Of a stretch of DNA of 64,000 nt, positions 10,141 through 20,500 are shown in pieces (position 1 is the stretch's first letter; each line of letters opens with the position of its first letter). The notes beneath the pieces were generated by a model. The model was not told the DNA's origin and ran no database searches. It was given only the letters and a program-made list of their open reading frames with translations. The stretch comes from Paracyclopina nana (taxonomy: Eukaryota > Arthropoda > Copepoda > Cyclopoida > Cyclopettidae): the NCBI GenBank assembly GCA_019096065.1, contig JAGUCH010000002.1, forward strand, positions 5,592,501 to 5,656,500, read 5' to 3'. Position numbers and translations under genes: made by a program.

Positions 10141-11334
10141 TTAGCTGTAGCAATTGGCAGAGTTAAGAGCTTTAAAGGATTCAAAGGCTCTTTTGACCAT
10201 GCTCTCCTCAGCAGCTCTGATCCACACCCTTGGGTCATAGTATTTTTATTAGGCTTGTCCTCACCTTCAGGATTTCCAACTTGGGCCTAAAGTAAAAGAA
10301 ATCGTACAATTTGCGGTAATTCACCGAGTAAATTAACTTCATACCTGAAGGTATGCCTCTTTATTCTTATAGAATCCACGGAGGCCGTCCCAGTATGCCC
10401 ATTGAGTGTCAGTGTCAATGTTCATCTTAATCACTCCATTTTTGACAGCAGCTTGAATCTCCTCCTGGGTTGATCCAGAGCCTCCATGCATGACCAAAAG
10501 CTGGCTTTGGGTTGGTGGATCCGATCTTCTTGTGAATGTATGCTTGATGCTCTCCTAGAAGGTGAGGGCTAAGGACAACATTTCCCGCCTTGTATACACC
10601 ATGGACATTGCCAAAAGCAGCTGCAATTGAAAACATGGGTCCAATGGCGCTTAACGCTTCATAGACCTTGTACACTTGCTCAGGCTTGGTGTACAGAGCT
10701 TCAGCTTTGACAGCAGTGTTGTCAACACCATCTTCCTCTCCTCCAGTAATACCAATTTCCATTTCAAGCCACAGCTTCATTGGTGCCATGCGCTTGAAGT
10801 AGTTGGCACAGGTGCTGATATTTTCCTCATCAAACTCTTCTGACAAGTCCAACATGTGGCTTGAGAAGAGAGGCTCTCCATGTTCCTTAAAGTAGGCCTC
10901 GTCGGCCTCAAGCATGCCATCAAACCAAGGAAGGAGTTTCTTAGCACAATGGTCACTATGAATGATGACAGGGACACCGTAGTGCTTAGCCATCAAGCGA
11001 ACATGTTGAGCTCCAGCTACGGAACCAATGACAGCCCCTTGCTGCTTGTCATTCTTGATGCCTTTTCCAGCCATAAAGCACCTCCACCATTGCTAAATTG
11101 GATGATGACAGGAGACTTGATGTCCCTGGCAGCCTCCAAAACTGCATTGATGGTAGATGATGATGTGCAGTTAAAGGCAGGAAGCGCAATCTGCAAAGTA
11201 TTTATGCATTTCAATGCAATTATGACTAATCTAAATATGAGAAACCTTACCTCATGGTCTCTGCAGTATTCCATCAATTTCATTAGGTTGTCTCCAGTGA
11301 CAACACCAGGAGGAACAATATCCATGAGCCCCAT
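10141..11334 (-). pseudogene. class II (zinc-dependent) fructose-bisphosphate aldolase, frameshifted
   Basis: Exons on the minus strand at 11334-11251, 11190-10345 and 10286-10141 cover the whole FbaA-type class IIA family. The landmarks are the PPGVVTGDNL start, INAVLEAARDIKSPVIIQFS, the catalytic/zinc motif HSDHCAKKLLPW, TGGEEDGVDN, FGNVHGVYKAGNV, HGGSGSTQ and NIDTDTQWAYW. All metal and catalytic residues are present. Three single-base indels break the frame: near 11075-11078 (one base short), near 10497 (one extra base) and near 10245-10250 in an A run (one base short). No substitution stop was seen. Animals normally use the unrelated class I enzyme. Class II is typical of bacteria and fungi. 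Spliceosomal introns argue against a bacterial contaminant. A 5' untranslated exon ending near 11649 is possible. It is either a young pseudogene or a functional gene with sequence errors in homopolymers. Confidence 0.85.
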
Positions 11335-12589
11335 GATGATAGCAAGCTGCAAAAAATTAGCAGGACCTTGAGTCTCCTTGAAGAAAACCCGTTCTAAAAT
11401 AATGCGTTATGCTAAGTTGACTTGATACGGTGTCATCCAAAACTTCTTTAAATATTGTAACAAAATAAGAAGCCAAGCCCACTTTTATCAGCAGCCATTT
11501 TGCAAAGTACGATTTTTCACCTGTGAACGCTACCGATATAGAATAAAATTTTGTGGCTGACACCTGCAAAAAATGAAATGACACCGCCTATTGTGTCAAA
11601 AAGAATAGCAACAGATCAGACCCAATTCCATTTTCAAAAGAAAATTACCTTTAAATCAAGAATAGCTGAAGGTGGAAGGTTGTGAGCTCTACAGGCTGTG
11701 GCGTCCAAGTGAACGACAAAACGAGTTGCATAGGCGGAGAAACTGGCCCGACGAGTTGCGCTACAACTACGTTGCGTTGCACGGCTAGCAACGACAGCCA
11801 GCTAAAGTTGAGCTATCAAATATTGCGTTGTTCGTGAGGACGACTGGACGAGCCTCTCGCTCGTTTCCTAGCTCGGAGATAGACAAAATTGAATTTTTCT
11901 CCTTCTTCCTTCCCTCAACTGTCATGCATTGTAGTGCAAATCATCTGCCAATGTCTCAAGTCGTTAATCAAAATGATTTTAACTAAGCAAAAGACGAACT
12001 ATCTTCTAATTCTTCTAAAGCACTTTATTATAGTATTTTAAAAGTAATCATAGATAAGGTATTCAATGAACTCTCATAGTTCCTGACTCCTGAAGCGGCT
12101 ATTTCAGGCAAACGGAGGCTGCTCGAAGGAGAGGCCTCATTTCTTACAAGATTTTGATAATTGGAGGCGAACTTGGAAAGCGCGTGAGCATGAATAGCAC
12201 ACACAGTTGAGCTGACACCTTTTTCTTAACACTTTTCAGTCCCTTTTTCTAGCCACTTTTTCTGACCACTTCTTCTGACCACTTTTCCTGACCACTTTCA
12301 CTGACAATACTGACCACTACTAGTGACCATTTACAGACCACATTTCAAGCCACTTTTATCGTGTTTGAAACTGATTTGGCTGAAATGGAGAAATAGGGGT
12401 CTCCGTGGCCCACTGTGGCAGTAGTACTTTTTCCAGCTAAGAGCAGACTCAGCATTCCTGACACTTTGCTGACCTCAGCTGAAAATTTGAGGCAGCTGAG
12501 TCAATTTCAATTACCAATTTCAGGAGTATCTACAAACTTCTAAATGCTGCCCATCTATTGAAAGTTGACCTGCATAAAATAGAAATAGA
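11335..12589. other. intergenic region upstream of the aldolase
   Basis: This region holds the presumed aldolase promoter and a possible non-coding first exon. A good donor lies at 11648/11647 on the minus strand, and the exon-2 acceptor is just upstream of 11351. It also holds a GC-richer patch near 11690-11870 and an imperfect short tandem repeat (see 12227-12360). No protein-coding gene was recognised. Confidence 0.5.
12227..12360. repeat. degenerate TGACCACTTTTYC short tandem repeat
   Basis: About ten imperfect copies of a 12-15 base unit close to CTGACCACTTTTT follow one another (CTAGCCACTTTTT, CTGACCACTTCTT, CTGACCACTTTTC, CTGACCACTTTCA and so on), fading into diverged units at the right end. 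It is a decayed microsatellite-like array. Confidence 0.75.
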
Positions 12590-12819
12590 AAAATGTGTCA
12601 TTTACACTTTTATATACTGTAATACGATTTCCTCGTGTTATAATTCAGTTTACCGATCCGACTCAGCTCTTTTATATCACAGTTCTTTCTATGCAATTTG
12701 GGGATATTAAATACTTAACAGCCCTTGAATCAAATTTGAGGGATTTTAAGCAATTTAATGCCCCTCATATTCCATGGAAGTAATCCAAATTCCAAAGAAG
12801 TTGGAAAAAGAGAGGATCA

Positions 12820-12885
12820 TCCTAGATTCGAACCTCAGAAAGTTGGATCAGCATTCCAATACTCTAACCACTGAGCTATGGAAAC
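12820..12885 (-). other. tRNA-like sequence (GCT loop), truncated
   Basis: On the minus strand it has a perfect A-box (TAGCTCAGTGGTTAGAG), a 5-bp anticodon stem (TTGGA/TCCAA) with loop ATGCTGA, and a B-box GGTTCGAATC. The variable arm is short, unlike a real tRNA-Ser, and the 3' acceptor half does not pair. It is probably a tRNA-derived module within element B. Confidence 0.6.
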
Positions 12886-12959
12886 ATCATGAAAATTACA
12901 TGCTATGTATAGGACTTAAGGATAACTTAAGCGAGATAAAGAAATAAAAAAGTTAAGGA

Positions 12960-13029
12960 ATGACTGAGGTTTGAACCCTAGACTGCTGAATCAAGAGCCC
13001 AGCGCTCTAACCATTATGCCATAGGAACA
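12960..13029 (-). other. tRNA-like sequence (CTT loop)
   Basis: On the minus strand it has A-box TGGCATAATGGTTAGAGCGC, a 5-bp anticodon stem (CTGGG/TTCAG, two G-T pairs) with loop CTCTTGA, and B-box GGGTTCAAACC. The acceptor stem is poor. It lies about 75 bp from the GCT-loop module in the same orientation. It is likely a tRNA-derived cassette of element B rather than a working tRNA-Lys. Confidence 0.6.
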
Positions 13030-13211
13030 CCTCTGAAGATATGGTTTTAAAAGTCTAATTTATTGCTCCCAAACCACAGGATACTAGCTCATGAGAGCCA
13101 GTCATACATATCAACTAAAAACCGAGCAGCATTTTCTGGGGCACGGGGCAGCCCGGTAACTTCATTAAAACACTCAAAAATTGTATTACAGAATATAAAA
13201 TTGTATATTTT

Positions 13212-13386
13212 GAGCTGGGGCACGTAAAATTGGGTCATTAAATAGCTGACCTCGGATTTTAAAATGGAAAAACACTCGTACAATTACAGCCCTCGCAGGC
13301 TCGGGCTAGTAAAGCTGTACTCGAGTTTTCCCATTTTAAAATCCTCGCTCAGCTATTTAATGACCCTTCTTTACGTGCCCCAGCTC
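13212..13386. repeat. long imperfect palindrome (hairpin end of element B)
   Basis: GAGCTGGGGCACGTAAA at 13212 is mirrored by TTTACGTGCCCCAGCTC ending at 13386. Pairing continues inward through GGGTCATTAAATAGCTGA, ATTTTAAAATGG and the CTCGCAGGCTCGGGCT centre. Arms of about 75-80 bases enclose a loop of roughly 20 bases. The CTCGCAGGCTCGGGCT core resembles the CTCGCAAGCTCAAGCCCGC core of element A. Confidence 0.88.
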
Positions 13387-14540
13387 GAAATAAATAACTA
13401 TTATGAGACCTAACTCAGCATTCTTGATCTAATGCTGAGTTTTGCTGAGAATTTGAGGCACCTGAGTCACCCCCAACATGTAGATTAAGCAAGGATTGTT
13501 ATGGCCAGCGTAGCCAACATGGTGAAATTATGGTAAAATGACAAGGTTAATGTATATGAAAATGGGTCCACTACTCGTGGGTAAAGAAACACGTGTTTAA
13601 TTCATTGTAAATCTCAGGGTACACTGACTAGAAATCGGGTGATGTGGCTGAGCTGAGCTGAAGTTTCAGCATTGAGAGACTAGGGTAGACCAAACTTATA
13701 TACTGTGCTAGGGTCGACCAGACCATAACAGGATCAATTAAATCAGTTTTTTGGCTGGCCTGAAATGTCCACAGTAGTACTTTTTTCAAGCTAAGAATAG
13801 ACTCAGCATTCTTCTACACTAATATAAAAATTATCGGTTTCTCAGTATTTCTCTCCAATATTTTGCCAAAATATAAGCCATAATAAGCAGGTGAACAGGC
13901 CCTTAGCTCACAATGTTCATAATTTATTATTTGGTCTTTAAATGAGCAGACTTTTCATATCTGGTCTTTTTGCAACCAGACTTTTTACAGTACATCCTTT
14001 TGAACCATTGAGCTTGCGTAATTTCAGTTAAAAAATGAATACTTGTTTCAAAAGAAAAAAGAAAAAATATTGCCATAGCCCGCTTCCAGCAATGAAAATT
14101 AGTTTATTCGTCAAAATTATTGATTTAACTGGAGGTTTAAAGCACTAAGTGAATTTTTTTAATTATGTGTTAATTAGAATAATTGCCTGTTTTTTCAAAT
14201 GCATTTGCATTTTTTTCCTGCGTGCGGTATTTAGTAGTGTGCGGTATTTAGTCGTGTGCGTTGCGGTGCGTTTGTGTGCGGTATTTTGTACATACGCATG
14301 TGAAGGTCCTTAGTAAATTTTTTCCAAAAAAAGTTCAGCTGTTGTTAAGAACGAGATACTCTCATCAAATCTCAGTGCTCTAGATTTTTCCATTTTTAAA
14401 AACTGAAAGCTAAAAAAACACAGCTAAATATTGTGAAAGAATAGGCTCAGGCCCACGCCGTTCAGGCACGTACAATAAGCGCAACTGTGCTCGAAGTCGA
14501 ATCACAACAAACTTATCTGCACTTTTTTCTGAAAAAGAAG
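13387..14540. other. repeat-rich intergenic region before the dehydrogenase gene
   Basis: No gene was found. It contains a solo end of a dispersed element at about 14100-14300 and GA/CT-rich spacer. The dehydrogenase promoter must lie at its right end. Confidence 0.5.
14100..14300. mobile_element. solo end of the GTGTGCGGTATTTAG element
   Basis: GTGTGCGGTATTTAGTA-type units are repeated three to four times at 14219-14290. They are preceded by an AT-rich stretch that aligns with the sequence before 37536 and end in GTACATACGCAT. The inverted form of the same terminus lies at 36146-36226. It is a fragment of the same non-autonomous family. Confidence 0.7.
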
Positions 14541-15625
14541 ATGTCATCGGCTACCAAGTGGGGAATTGTTGGAACTGGCAAAATTTGCCATGATTTCGTG
14601 GCTGCCATTCTCAATGGAGAGGATGAGTCCTCGCACCAAGTAATTAGCTCCTTTAAGCCCCCAATTTGTCTGTGCCTCTTGAGATAACTTTACTTTAGAT
14701 ACGCGCCATTGCTGCAAGAAGCTCTGACAGTGCAAAAGCTTTTGCAGATGGTTTTAGCCTTTCCTCTGCAAAGATCTATGGAGGATATGAGGGTCTTGCT
14801 CTTGATGGCAATATTGATGTTGTCTACATAGGCACCATCAACCCTACTCATTTGCCTTTGGTCAAGCTTTTCATTAGCCAAGGCAAAAATATCTTGTGCG
14901 AGAAGCCACTAGGAATGAATGTAAAAGAGACTCAAGAAATGATTACTCTGGCCAGGGAGAAAAATGTTTTCCTTATGGAGGCTGTTTGGTCCAGATGTCA
15001 CCCTGGGTATGCCAAACTCAAGGAAGAGTTGAAGACCATAGGCAAGGTGTGCAGTGCCAATATTGAGTTTGGTTTCAACTTGCCTCCTCACTTTGCTCCA
15101 AATGTGTTTGAAAAGAAGCTGGGTGGAGGTGGAACTCTGAATATGGGCATATACGCTATTCAGTTGGCTCAATTGATTTTCGGGGGTGAAATACCCAAGA
15201 CAATATTAGCAGGAGGCCATATGAATGAGGATGGTGTGGATGTTGCTGTGTCAGGAACTTTGGTCTACTCTGAGGGAAAGATGGTCAGTTTTCAGCAAAC
15301 CAATTTGGTTGACAACTCATGTGAAGCCAATATTTATGGCACAGAAGGGAGAATCAAGGTGGGCTATCCTTTGTGGTGTCCTAATAGCTTGGTTTTGAAG
15401 GATTCGAGCGTGATAGAGTTTCCTTTGAACGAGGGGAAGTTCAAGTTCAACTTGATAAATTCAGCAGGGCTAGTCTATGAAGCTCAGCATGTCAGGGATT
15501 GCTTGTTAAGGGGCCTGAAAGAGAGCCCATTGCTGCCTCATGAAGAAACTTTGCTCCTCTCTGAGATAATGGAGAGCGTCAGGAGGCAAGTGGGAGTGTC
15601 ATATGAGCAAGATCAAAATGAATAA
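14541..15625 (+). CDS. trans-1,2-dihydrobenzene-1,2-diol dehydrogenase-like (Gfo/Idh/MocA family)
   Basis: Two exons: 14541-14639 and 14699-15625, about 341 residues. The N-terminus MSSATKWGIVGTGKICHDF contains the GxGxI dinucleotide-binding turn. The Gfo/Idh/MocA catalytic signature is ILCEKPLGMN with its Lys. A substrate-binding half with GGGGTLNMGIYAIQLAQLIFG follows. Length and motifs match animal dimeric dihydrodiol dehydrogenase (DHDH), which oxidises dihydrodiols and D-xylose with NADP in the cytosol. The intron donor GTAATT follows CACCAA and the acceptor leads to IRAIAARSS, restoring the family sequence. An in-frame Met at 14487 would add 18 residues ahead of the Rossmann fold and is less likely. 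Substrate specificity cannot be read from sequence. Confidence 0.92.
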
Positions 15626-16039
15626 ACTGAAAGTCGTTGTCTCGAACTATTTAAAAAAAATACTGAAGCACCGTTAATGCTCAAAATAATGGAATTATAT
15701 AATAGTTTCTCTTCAGACCTTGAAGCACAGTTTTAATGTGCACCATTTTCTCAAAACGAAAAATAAAGGCAACAAACTTCATGGGCGCAAAATTTTACCC
15801 ATGCGGCGTCACATGCATGCAAATGGTAAACAAAAATCAGCTGACTTCATTGCATAATGTGTTCTGCTTTCCCAATGAAGAAGGCGTGTGTAACAACGAG
15901 CCTTCATAATTCAACGCTTAAGTAAGAATTGTCTTGCTTTCGTTATTTCTCTGTCAATTTCGAGAGTTTGGAATACATGCAAACACTTTCTGGCGTGCCT
16001 CAAGTTCAGAGAGTACAAACCGGTTTTATCACTGTAATA
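15626..16039. other. intergenic region and PET117 promoter
   Basis: No gene was recognised. It includes the dehydrogenase 3' end (an AATAAA-type signal occurs at about 15762) and the presumed PET117 leader. An open frame continues upstream of the PET117 Met to 15929, but the extra residues are not typical of the family. Confidence 0.5.
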
Positions 16040-16264
16040 ATGCCTTCGTTGGGATCTAAGGTGACACTGGCCGTTTCTACTTTGATAAGCGGAGGTACGA
16101 TTTACTATGTGCACTTCAAGCAAGTTGATGACCGCGCTCAGCTCCACAAAGGCATAGAGCTCGAGACTGAACGCCGCGAGGCCCAGAAGAAGGTCAACCT
16201 TGCAAGGCTTCAAGAGCAAGATGACATAGCGAGATCATTTCAAAAGTCCAGCAGTAGTAACTAG
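16040..16264 (+). CDS. PET117: PET117-like cytochrome c oxidase assembly factor
   Basis: A single exon of 74 residues. The start MPSLGSKVTLAVSTLISGGTIYYVHF gives a short basic end and one transmembrane segment. A charged helix follows (LHKGIELETERREAQKKVN ... LARLQEQDDI) ending in a Ser-rich tail. Size, single membrane anchor and the GxELETERR-type helix match PET117, an inner mitochondrial membrane factor needed for complex IV assembly together with the heme A synthase. The frame is open from 15929, but the chosen Met best fits the family. The next gene, another mitochondrial protein, begins 49 bp after the stop on the same strand. Confidence 0.85.
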   Translation: MPSLGSKVTLAVSTLISGGTIYYVHFKQVDDRAQLHKGIELETERREAQKKVNLARLQEQDDIARSFQKSSSSN

Positions 16265-16313
16265 AGTGCATAATCAGCTGATGTTGGTGTCAGATTACGT
16301 AACCCTGCCATAA

Positions 16314-17415
16314 ATGAGCATGGCTAACGAGAAGAAGAAACGCGTGCTCAACATCAACGGGATCACGCCATTGCAGCAAATGGCCTCGTCGTGCACTGGT
16401 GCCATGCTTGTTTCCCTGTTCATGACTCCATTGGATGTTGTTAAGATCAGACTGCAAGCTCAGGACCGACTGATGGCCAAAAAGTGCTTTCTGTACAGTA
16501 ATGGCATCAATGATTTCCTCTTCATGAAGACTAACGGAGTGCCACAACCTGTTGCTTTGCACACACCAGAAGAAATTTGCAATTGCAAATGGTAATTTGC
16601 TATTTGAATATGCCCAATAGCAGCACGTGCTAATGATCAGTTCTTTCAGGTATAACCGTCCCAAATATTTCACTGGGACGTTTGATGCCTTCGTGAAAAT
16701 CTCAAGGGTCGAAGGCCTCTCGAGCCTTTGGAGTGGCCTTAGTCCAACCCTGGTGTCAGCTGTGCCAACCACTGTCGTTTACTTTACAACTTATGAGCAG
16801 CTAAAGGCTGTGATGGTGAGGCATTCAAAGAATCCTGAACAATATGCAATGGTAATCTCCACATTTTCTGGCGGACTTGCTAGAGTTTGGGCAGTCACGA
16901 TCGTGTCACCTTTGGAGCTGATAAGGACAAAAATGCAGTCTCAGAAAATGAGCTTCCTAGATGTGAGAAAAGCCCTGGTGTTAACAATTAGAAACGAAGG
17001 CATTTCCGGCCTTTGGAAAGGACTCAGTGCGACGCTGTTACGCGATGTGCCATTCTCTGCTGTGTATTGGCCTTGCTACGAGTATCTTAGGCCGACAGAG
17101 TTCAACCTCGGAGAATCCTTTGCAGCTGGTGCCTTTGCCGGTAGCTTGGCCAGCACCGTGACCCTGCCCATGGATGTAATCAAGACCAGGTTTCAACTCG
17201 AATTGGGAGAACTCGGAGTGCCCAAAAAGAACATTGAAGTCGCTCGTGAAATATTGTCTGCTCAAGGCTGGCGAGGCCTTTTTTCTGGCCTTGTTCCAAG
17301 ACTGCTCAAGGTTGCGCCTGCATGCGCAATCATGATTAGCAGCTACGAATATTGCAAGATATTTTTCTACAAACACAACCATCCACAGAGTGATGACAAA
17401 TCTAACTCCCTGTAA
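16314..17415 (+). CDS. mitochondrial carrier, SLC25A39/SLC25A40-like (glutathione importer)
   Basis: Two exons: 16314-16591 and 16650-17415, about 347 residues. Three mitochondrial-carrier repeats are present, each with the Px(D/E)xx(K/R) signature: [22 protein letters not shown] and [11 protein letters not shown]. The long loop in the first repeat contains several Cys residues ([17 protein letters not shown]), as in SLC25A39/40, where it takes part in iron-sulfur-linked regulation. SLC25A39/40 import glutathione into mitochondria. The intron splits the Trp codon before YNRPKYF, and its removal restores the family. A second in-frame Met lies at 16320. It starts 49 bp downstream of PET117 and faces dopey tail to tail. 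Confidence 0.93.
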
Positions 17416-17559
17416 GTGTTCTTAAATACAGATCACGTTAGATTTATTTTCTCACTTTTTTCCATTTCGAACGTAATAATTTCCTAATTGATTGCTTACG
17501 ACTAGGGTTTAGCTATTTGTGACCAAATTTAAATGCAGCTAGCTTGAATCACATACAAA

Positions 17560-20500
17560 TCACTGCTTCGCCACAGTTTCAAGAAAGTCCCTTTCAATGA
17601 TAGAGTTGATCAAATCGCTGTTGTCGTTGCTGCTTGTCGTCATAGGTTTTGTAGCCGCTGAAAGCCTAAGCCTTCGTCGTTTCTGGCCTTTTGTCTGCTG
17701 CCGCGTAACGCTGTCGCACACTGCAGCGAAAAAGGGTGCCAGATCATCCAGTGAAAAAATGCTCGTCATCGTCAATTGTGGTTCACCCTCCTTCAGACCC
17801 ATTGGCCGCACTGATCCAGGCTCTGATCTTGATTTATCAAGCAAAAGCTTTGCCACCCTCACAACATATGGAACAAAATCCTAAGAGAAACCTTGATAAC
17901 CGCTTCCAATTCACAGTTAGTTAACCTACTTGATAAAATTGCATTCCATTGGTGCCAGCTGCAGAAGTTGCAGGATCGTTGACATTATTGTTCTCATTCC
18001 CTTCGCTGACGAAAGCCCATTGGTACATCTGGAACTGGGGCAGTTGTTGTGCTGGCAAGGCCAAAGCCAAATCTAGTAGTTTGCAGACTGACAAATACAA
18101 GCTCAACCAAGATGGGCTGTTGTGGGCTGCAAGACCGTTGTAGCCAGCATTCACCACCCATGATGAGTCCAAGGTGGACAGTCTCTTCAAATGTGCACTG
18201 CAAAACACAAAAATAACATGAAGCAACAAAATCCAAACAATATGGCACTCAATGATGACAAGCTAACGAGCAAGGATATAATAAAAGCCATTCTACAGGA
18301 ACAACTAGTTGTTAAAAAATTCTCCCAGTTTATAACATGCATTTTTATAACATGCTTTTTGCACACAGTTTGGAAACGAACACACATATGATATACCTGT
18401 TAGCTTTCCTAGGATCACTGTAGGGACGTGTGAGGAAAAAAGAGAAAAGATACTGTGATATTAACCGTATTTACAGTACACCTGTTATTCTATACGTAGG
18501 ACGATAAGATCATCCATTTTACCTCCATTCTTCACTGTCAGTGGACAGTTCCTGCTCCAGGTAAGAGAAGATTTGAACCATTTCGGTGATGATAAGTGGC
18601 CACAGCGATGTCACGTGTTGTGGTGACATCCTTATCAGAATGACTCGAAAGCACAAGAACACAGCCGATTGAACCGCGGGGGAAGTGGGGATTGTTCGCA
18701 GGCTTTCCGCTAAACGTTCTACAAGCAAAAAAGCCCTCCAGAATTAAAATTATTTCTATTAGCTTTTTAATTGCTGTCGCTCACCTTGAATTTCAGGCAT
18801 TTGCTTTTGATACTGATCTATATCAGAGCAAAAGATGACAAAGGCTAACCTTTTCAGAAGCAAAGCTCGTTGCTCCAACTCAAGATCTTTGCTAGAAAAT
18901 AGACTGAGAGACCCAGATTGCGAGATTGATGCCACTCTTGCCATCAAGTCCTTGAAAGTTGTCTTGTCGTGAGTCATCAAGTTGTCCACGGTTGTTTTCC
19001 AATGCCTTAAACTTGTCAAGTCTATTTGAAAGAAGGCTGGATCGATCAAAAGCTCCATAGCTTGACTTTTCCAGGCTTTTCGAGTGTTTTGATATTCTGA
19101 CAAGGACGCGAGTAACCTTGAGCACGACCGAAAAAAGGCCAGGTTGCTTCTGGAATGATTCTTCAGATATGGAACGACACTGTCCATCACGTTTTTCAGC
19201 AAAGGAACTACTTTTTCCTTTTCGTCTGAGCTGTAGATGATATCCAGGAGAGGTGCCACCAGTTCACCAAGCAGAGACAAAGCTGGAACGGCATATTGCG
19301 TCAATGTTCTTTTACCCGCGTTACTCGAGACATCCGTGGAAGTAGTTGAGGATGCGTCCGAGTTGTCAATCAAGTCAGTTAATTTTGTGCTTGCTTCGTT
19401 AGGATCAACGTCCTCGTCAGCCTCAGCTAGCAGCTCAGACTTCACAGCGTAGTTTCTGCGTAACCAAGTGGTCTGCTCAAGACATGACCCTCCAATCTAT
19501 AGTATAAGATAAGAATCAAATGTTGACGAAAGTGAAATAATAATTGTGTGTACCTGAGCACATGCATCTATCAACTTTCCAGCTAATTCTTGCAGCTCCT
19601 TTTGGTCTTTTCGTTCAGGCATCGTTGGAGCTCGATGAGCAAACTGGTTGAGAATAGCCAAGGCCAAGAAGATAGCTGGGGGAGCCAAGACTAGACACTC
19701 TCTCAATAATCCAGCCAAACCACTCCATAAATCCACAACTTGATTGGAAGAGCATTTTGCCAAATATGCATAAAAGAATTGCAGTACGGCAACCTCAACG
19801 TTGATTCTAGTACCGGACACATGAGGTGGAGACTTAAGAACTTGCCTCACAGTTTGAATCACAGTGGCAACTGGCATGGTTTTGATCGAACCGACCTATA
19901 AAGACAACAGATTTTTCCCCCATCAATTCATTGTTATGGATAAAATGAAGCATGCATGCCATCTACAACAAGCAAAACATATCTGTCTTACCATACTTAA
20001 TAAATTATTTCTAACATCATGAGCGAAAATAGGCTTACCATGTCCACAAGGACGTCTTGGTCCTCGTTGCTAACCGGAAGAGGATTCTTCACAAGGCCAT
20101 GAGCCCCAGGGGATCTCTTCTCTTGCCAAGTGATTCCAATTGCGGACAAGAAGGATACAGAGTGGTGATGAGCGATGGGTGACAACAGGTCTAATAGCCT
20201 CAATCGAACAACTTTGGGTGCTCCCACCAGAACACAGGATTTGTTTTCTTTCGCCTTGGCAATTGCGCTCCACAGAATGGCAGCACAAGATACCAGTCTG
20301 GGCAATGTAGCCAACATCGCCTTCCTCCCGTGCTCGAGAGACGAGGAAGACTCCATAGATGAAGCCACCAAAGCTTTGGCATCGGAATTGGATAGGAACA
20401 CGTGAAGCAAGTTGTTCAAGATTTCTGACTGGCCAGGAACGCTAGAGGCCCCAACCAAGTTTGAGGTTGGCAATGTCATTGTGCTGACCCTGGCGGCGCC

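Larger units (their letters stand above)
12590..13386. mobile_element. fold-back element B with two tRNA-like cassettes
   Basis: This shares with element A (2421-3330) the ordered landmarks TATAATTCAGTTTACCGAT on the left, GGTAACTTCATTA before the right end, and a terminal long hairpin. The tRNA-like contents differ: two modules here (12820-12885 and 12960-13029, minus) against one in A. The right end (13212-13386) is a large imperfect palindrome. No transposase frame is present. The exact left boundary is uncertain. Confidence 0.65.

Noticed and set aside
2764-13029. Three functional tRNA genes
   Set aside because: A and B boxes are good, but acceptor and T stems pair poorly. They are listed as tRNA-like modules only.
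14487-14540. Upstream Met of the dehydrogenase as the start codon
   Set aside because: It would add 18 residues before the Rossmann fold that the family lacks. The Met at 14541 fits better.
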